Below are positions 59,780 to 64,000 of a DNA stretch of 64,000 nt, one piece after another (the first letter of the stretch is position 1; the number at the start of each line of letters is the position of its first letter). The notes beneath the pieces were generated by a model. The model did no database searches. It was not told the DNA's origin and saw only the letters and a list, made by a program, of their open reading frames with translations. This stretch comes from Harmonia axyridis. Lineage: Eukaryota; Arthropoda; Insecta; Coleoptera; Coccinellidae. The DNA is taken from positions 7,752,501-7,816,500 of the forward strand of contig NC_059501.1 of the NCBI RefSeq assembly GCF_914767665.1. Direction: 5' to 3'. Both the position numbers and the translations under genes were made by a program.

Positions 59780-60590
59780 TGAGAAATAAATATCATCCGC
59801 CGACCAACAGGCAGGGTAGATGAGACTCTAAAGCTGTAGTGAAAGCAACTCATTTAGGAGAAGAAACCTCTGAAATAAAATCCCTGGTCCTCCAAGTTAG
59901 GGGTTAAGGCATCGGGCTAACTTCTTGCTACTCATAAAAAATATGAAATGTTGAAAAAACCTAATAAAAGCCTCGGAAATATTGATGGGAATAATGGAAA
60001 ACGAAAACAGCAAAGGAATAGAATATTGAATTTTGGTACTTAAAATGTACAAGGAATCTATCAGAAAACTATTGAGGTAACAGCAGAGCTCCAGAATGCA
60101 AGAATAGTTATCACGGTCATAACAGAAACGAAGGAAAAATCTACTGGCTCAGAAAATTTGGGATATTAGGTATGACCTATCTTATAGTGGAGTGGAGAAA
60201 GATCAAAGTGCTCAACAGGGAGTGGGTATATTGATTCGAAAAACCTTTAGAGGATGTATTACCTCTTGGGAGCCCATTGACCAACGATTCATAAAGATGA
60301 ACCTAACAATTATAGGACAACGATTTTGGATAACAATTTTAGGAGTAAATGGAATCAACGACGATGTATTGATTAACAACAAAAATGAATTCTTCGAAAC
60401 ATTGAATGACGAAATTGTTTACATAGGGACAACAAGAGAAATTTTGTTGTTAGAAGACTTCAACAGTATAGTGGGACGAGAATACGATAGCAACAATACT
60501 TTGAATCATAAATGTATAACCAGTTTTTTACAATGAAGCCTTGAATTTCGAAAAAAACGGCTGAAGCAAAGTTGTAGGTACGCCTATGTA
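59780..60590 (+). pseudogene. RTE-like LINE 5' part with endonuclease fragment
   Basis: The stretch CTGGTCCTCCAAGTTAGGGG and following DNA resembles the 5' leader of insect RTE-type LINEs. It is followed by an endonuclease N-terminal half with stops. Landmarks are VQGIYQKTIEV, VITETKEK and YSGVEKDQSAQQGVGIL, then an open part (60192-60536) with WITILGVNG and EDFNSIVGRE, where the usual catalytic GDFN reads EDFN. The sequence stops before the Asp-His end of the domain. Confidence 0.7.
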
Positions 60591-60594
60591 GATT

Positions 60595-62429
60595 TTTGGT
60601 GAGCAGATTTTTTGAATTGCGATCGATCTGTTGATCCTACCATTGAATTTACATTGATTTTCTTCGGAAATAATAATTTCACGCTAAACATGAATTGTAA
60701 GTTAGAATAAAGTATTTATATATTTTCTCCTTCTAAAAATTAATTGATTGATCCTTTCGTACAAAATGAACTTCTGATGAATAAGATCCAATGTCAGCTA
60801 AGCTTCTCCTCCAACGTGTTTGTTATCAGATTATTGTCTATGGTACCTGACTATAGTTAAAGGACACACTGGTACTTCCTTCTCTGAAGATGGATAATAT
60901 CCTCATTATTCCTACTTGTTTCAAGACAATACCACTCCCTCATGTTTCGCCAAAATAATGTAAAACTGATTTTTCTTTAATCGAAATTCCGTTGGAACTA
61001 CTGCCTTGTATTCTTTGCGAGTTTTAGTAGTAATGAGTCATTTCAGAGAAAGTATATACTTTATTTTTTGACGACATAAAGGAAGTGTATTTCTTTCTTC
61101 CCAATAATCTTGGGACAATCTTCATTAATCTTAACATCCAACTTCTTTTCAATCGTAGTCAACTCCTGTGGCTATGTTAGAGGGCTGATATTTCTTTGTT
61201 GCTTACTTTTCTTGTCTCGTTTCTACCACTTCCTTCGTATGAATTTACTACTGCATGAGTTTTGTCATTTTGTCACTTATAAACGAGACTCATAATGTTC
61301 AGCTGATTTTGCTGTTTAATTCCTTATTGATTGGGAATCCAGACTTGGCTATTTCGTTGAATTTGGTAGCATGTTGAGATGGTTGATTGAATAATTCAAT
61401 GTGGCAATAAGATTTTATTGGATTGGTAGATCATTAAAGCCATTGCAACAAATTGACAATTCGGACACTATCAAAATGAAAACGCGTAGATAAAAAAGGA
61501 TGTAATCAAGTATTTTATTATTCAAAAATTGCATCGTTACGATGTAGAAAAACATTTTCAGAATGGGTGGAAGCAAAATGTTAATTCGAGTGACATCACT
61601 AATCTCAAGAAAGATGTAGCCTTAGGACTGTTATTACGAAATTTCTCTAGTTAAAATACTCACACTGAATCTGAATTATAAGAATTGTTCACTATTGTGA
61701 GGACTACGAAAAATGTATTGAATATTTGAATGTAATAGCCGAGAACTTATATCACAAAAATCACAAAACTTGGAAAGGATCTCTAATGACCTTTCTGAAA
61801 AATTACGAAGGGCAGAAAACTAGGAAACACAGATTTGAAAGCTTGAAAAAATTTGAATATATGAACAAGCTACTGGGACTAAAACAAACAAAAAATGAAA
61901 CTTTATAATAAGTGAATGAATTTTAAAATATTTCCGGAAGAAAAATATGAATTTTATTGCGGTAGCCATCATGATCTACTAGCTAACTAGTTATTTTTCG
62001 GATATTATTAGAAAAAAATAAGTCAATTTTATTTTATGTTCTGCAAAATTTGAATCATTCCATAATTTTCATTAGTTGAACTTAAAAGGGAACACCACGT
62101 GGTACATGATTGGAAAATTACAACATCTTGCGATTTCATTGTGATTGAGTAAACTTTGTTTGGAAAAAACCGAATTGAACTGACTATATTATATACCTAA
62201 GTTATGATATACAACGGTTGTAAAAACGAATGGATTTCATCCGTATTTAATTTAAATTTTCATTTTATTTTTGATTCTGTGAATCAAATAATTTTTTTCT
62301 TCTTAGAAATGAAGTAGGCGTTTTTTTCTTCAAAGCAAATTTTAAGCATAAAACAATTATTGTTAATTTGTTAATATTGAAATATTTATGGAAATTTATT
62401 TTGTTTTATTTTATTTGGAAATTATATGC
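60595..62429. other. Noncoding AT-rich DNA
   Basis: No gene, RNA or repeat recognised. The 60-codon frame at 61726-61908 is Lys-rich and matches no family. Confidence 0.4.
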
Positions 62430-63501
62430 ACGGTGTTCCTAAATTGGACGCATAAAGAAATAATTTGAATGATAATTTTAAGGAAAAAAAGTCCTATATA
62501 CATGGGCCACATACACTTTGTTTTCGAGATACAGGGTGTTTCATTTAGTCCTATTTTTTGAGATTATTATAACAGTTCACCAAAAATTGATAATGAATTT
62601 ATTCAGCTTACTATCTGGATCTCTATAATCATTTGGATTTTCCTGAGTATTAAGTATAGAGAATTGTTTAAAATTATTTTCTTGAAATCGGTAGCAGATA
62701 CGACAAAACTACAAGGGACCAGAACGTGAAGTACTGTGCCAAAGTTTTTTTTTCACACTGGGCACTGTTCCAGAAAAAATATCACCCAGTATATTTGCAT
62801 TTGCAAAACGAAGAAAATTATCTACCAAACTATTACCAAAACCAAAGTATAATGACATATTTTTTTATTTATGTTGAATAAACATTATGATTATGATGAT
62901 ATGCCGCAGAGATCTGGGTAATAAATAAAAGGAACCATAGAAAAATCTGGGCTACAGAAATGGAATACTGGAGGAGATGCTGTGGCTTGACCATGAGGGA
63001 TAGAGTTACAAACGTGGGTTAAGAAGGAGGATAGAGAATCTCTACAACACATAGAACAGCAGATATTGATATGGTATGGTCATGTTAGAATGGGCAAATG
63101 ACAGATAGATGGATTAATAAAGTTGCGGAGTGGAGCCCAGTACAAAGAAGAAGAAATAGGCCGAGAATATCATGGCGAAATCAGGTCGACGAAGCTATGC
63201 ATAGCAAACGAGTAGAAGATGGAGACTGGGAAGACCGGGAACATTAGAAAGTCTGGTTGAAGAAAGGGAGATAGCATCAGCTATTAGATTTGCATTCAAA
63301 ATGATGAAAACTTTAAATTGGAATATATGTGTCAAATTAAAGATGAATGAATTGTGGAGGTAAAGAGCTGTGATGAAAAAACTTGAAATCAACAGTCTGT
63401 ATCCCGAAAAAAATGGTTTGCGGGTCCATGTTCATAGGACTTTTCTTCCTAGAATTATCCGAGGAATTTTAGTTTGTTACTTCAATCAAGGAACACCTTG
63501 T
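62430..63501 (+). repeat. Dispersed repeat family 1, copy split by a LINE
   Basis: Ends GGTGTTCCTAAATTGGACG and CAATCAAGGAACACC are inverted. Core blocks TTTTCGAGATACAGGGTGTT, GCAGATACGACAAAACTAC and ATGATGAAAACTTTAAATTG are in family order. The insertion at 62802-63287 interrupts it. Confidence 0.65.
62802..63287 (+). pseudogene. 5'-truncated LINE C-terminal fragment
   Basis: ATTTGCATT flanks both sides (62793-62801 and 63288-63296), a 9-bp target duplication. Broken frames give EYWRRCCGLTMRDRVTN, LIWYGHVR, VQRRRNRPRISWRNQVDEA and EDGDWEDREHWKVWL, the typical C-terminal domain of RTE-like LINE proteins. No reverse-transcriptase core is present. Confidence 0.75.
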
Positions 63502-63599
63502 ATCTATAAATAAAATGAGGAATGCAAAGTGATATCCAGATTCGTTTTTTCAAGCCGTTGTTTAATCTAATATCCAAAATCGCAAAAAATGTTTTCGAA

Positions 63600-64000
63600 T
63601 CCCCAATCAAATCAACCAGCAGTCGTACAACCTACTCATTAGGATAACCACGATCTGATGTTCAATGATGGCAAAAATCACCTCTATTTGAGGAATTTCT
63701 GTCAGAGAACAAACATTGGAACACACTGAACCTCGCAAACATGAAGACAACAGGAAGAAGATAACTCTTCCGTTGACTTTGGATAAGTACCTCTCACTGC
63801 CAAAACGCTCGAACCCACAGCGATGGGAGAGTAAGAACCAGTGGTGCCCAACACGTCTTGGCGTTCCCATAACGGTGAGACTTACACCCTACGTACGCCC
63901 CTGGATTGCAGTTAGAAGTCGACCGCAACTCGTCTTCGAGATCAAAATCTAAGGCTCTGATCACCCCCAAAAATGTCGAGTGCAATTGTAGAGAAAAAAC
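63600..64000 (-). repeat. Dispersed repeat family 2, inverted copy
   Basis: TACGTACGCCCCTGGATTGC, ACTCGTCTTCGAGATCAAAA and ATGTCGAGTGCAATTGTAGA are the inverted counterparts of 56200-56330. The overlapping frames at 63607-63985 on both strands are repeat-derived. The element runs off the window. Confidence 0.55.

Noticed and set aside
58865..59853. Several 65-116-codon minus frames (PTVVAYQHFHEH... repeats)
   Set aside because: They are products of the 82-bp satellite, whose period is not a multiple of three, so no constant peptide repeat is kept.

Overview
This is an AT-rich, repeat-laden piece of an insect genome, most likely a beetle. The call rests on two intact Hox3/zerknuellt (zen) genes with spliced, metazoan-style structure, on relics of older zen copies, and on typical insect transposons (RTE and Jockey LINEs, mariner, hAT MITEs, gypsy solo LTR). 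I cannot name the species. Everything recognisable as a host gene lies in the first 20 kb. The remaining 42 kb is a gene-poor, transposon-rich desert of a kind that is unusual inside or beside a Hox cluster.

Region 1 (1-21.9 kb) is a tandem segmental duplication read mainly on the minus strand. Each unit holds, in + coordinate order, a truncated zen-like homeobox relic ('Z3'), about 2-3 kb of flank, a full three-exon zen gene, and about 2.4 kb of upstream DNA. Copy 1 is 1-8680 and copy 2 is about 8816-21955. Copy 2 is longer because a 3.9-kb RTE LINE, itself interrupted by an ORF1-only retroelement, and a 1.3-kb terminal-inverted-repeat element landed in it after duplication. Copy 1 received a hAT MITE and a gypsy-type solo LTR. 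A fragment of a further zen exon 3 (8681-8780) marks the junction, so the array probably continues to the left of the window.

The two intact genes, zen-A (3613-6271) and zen-B (17014-19717), encode about 373 and 372 residues by my splice model. They are nearly identical outside the homeodomain. Inside it, zen-B is canonical (Q50, N51) while zen-A differs at 12 of 60 positions, including the near-invariant Asn51 (now Lys) and residue 50 (Thr). I count 15 replacement and 2 silent nucleotide differences in the homeobox. This points to selection, gene conversion or loss of the DNA-binding constraint, and recalls how bicoid arose from a Hox3 gene.

Region 2 (22-64 kb) contains no confident host gene. 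It holds hAT-type elements with 8-bp target duplications, several foldback or palindromic elements, a degraded IS630/Tc1-type transposon, an eight-unit tandem array (47.0-51.8 kb) split by a 1.55-kb near-perfect palindrome, a broken mariner, a THAP-like fragment, a Jockey LINE fragment, an 82-bp satellite with a hairpin in each unit, and LINE pieces near the right end. Two dispersed repeat families recur through the window. Intergenic stretches of homeodomain-site-rich DNA may be regulatory, but nothing in the sequence proves it.
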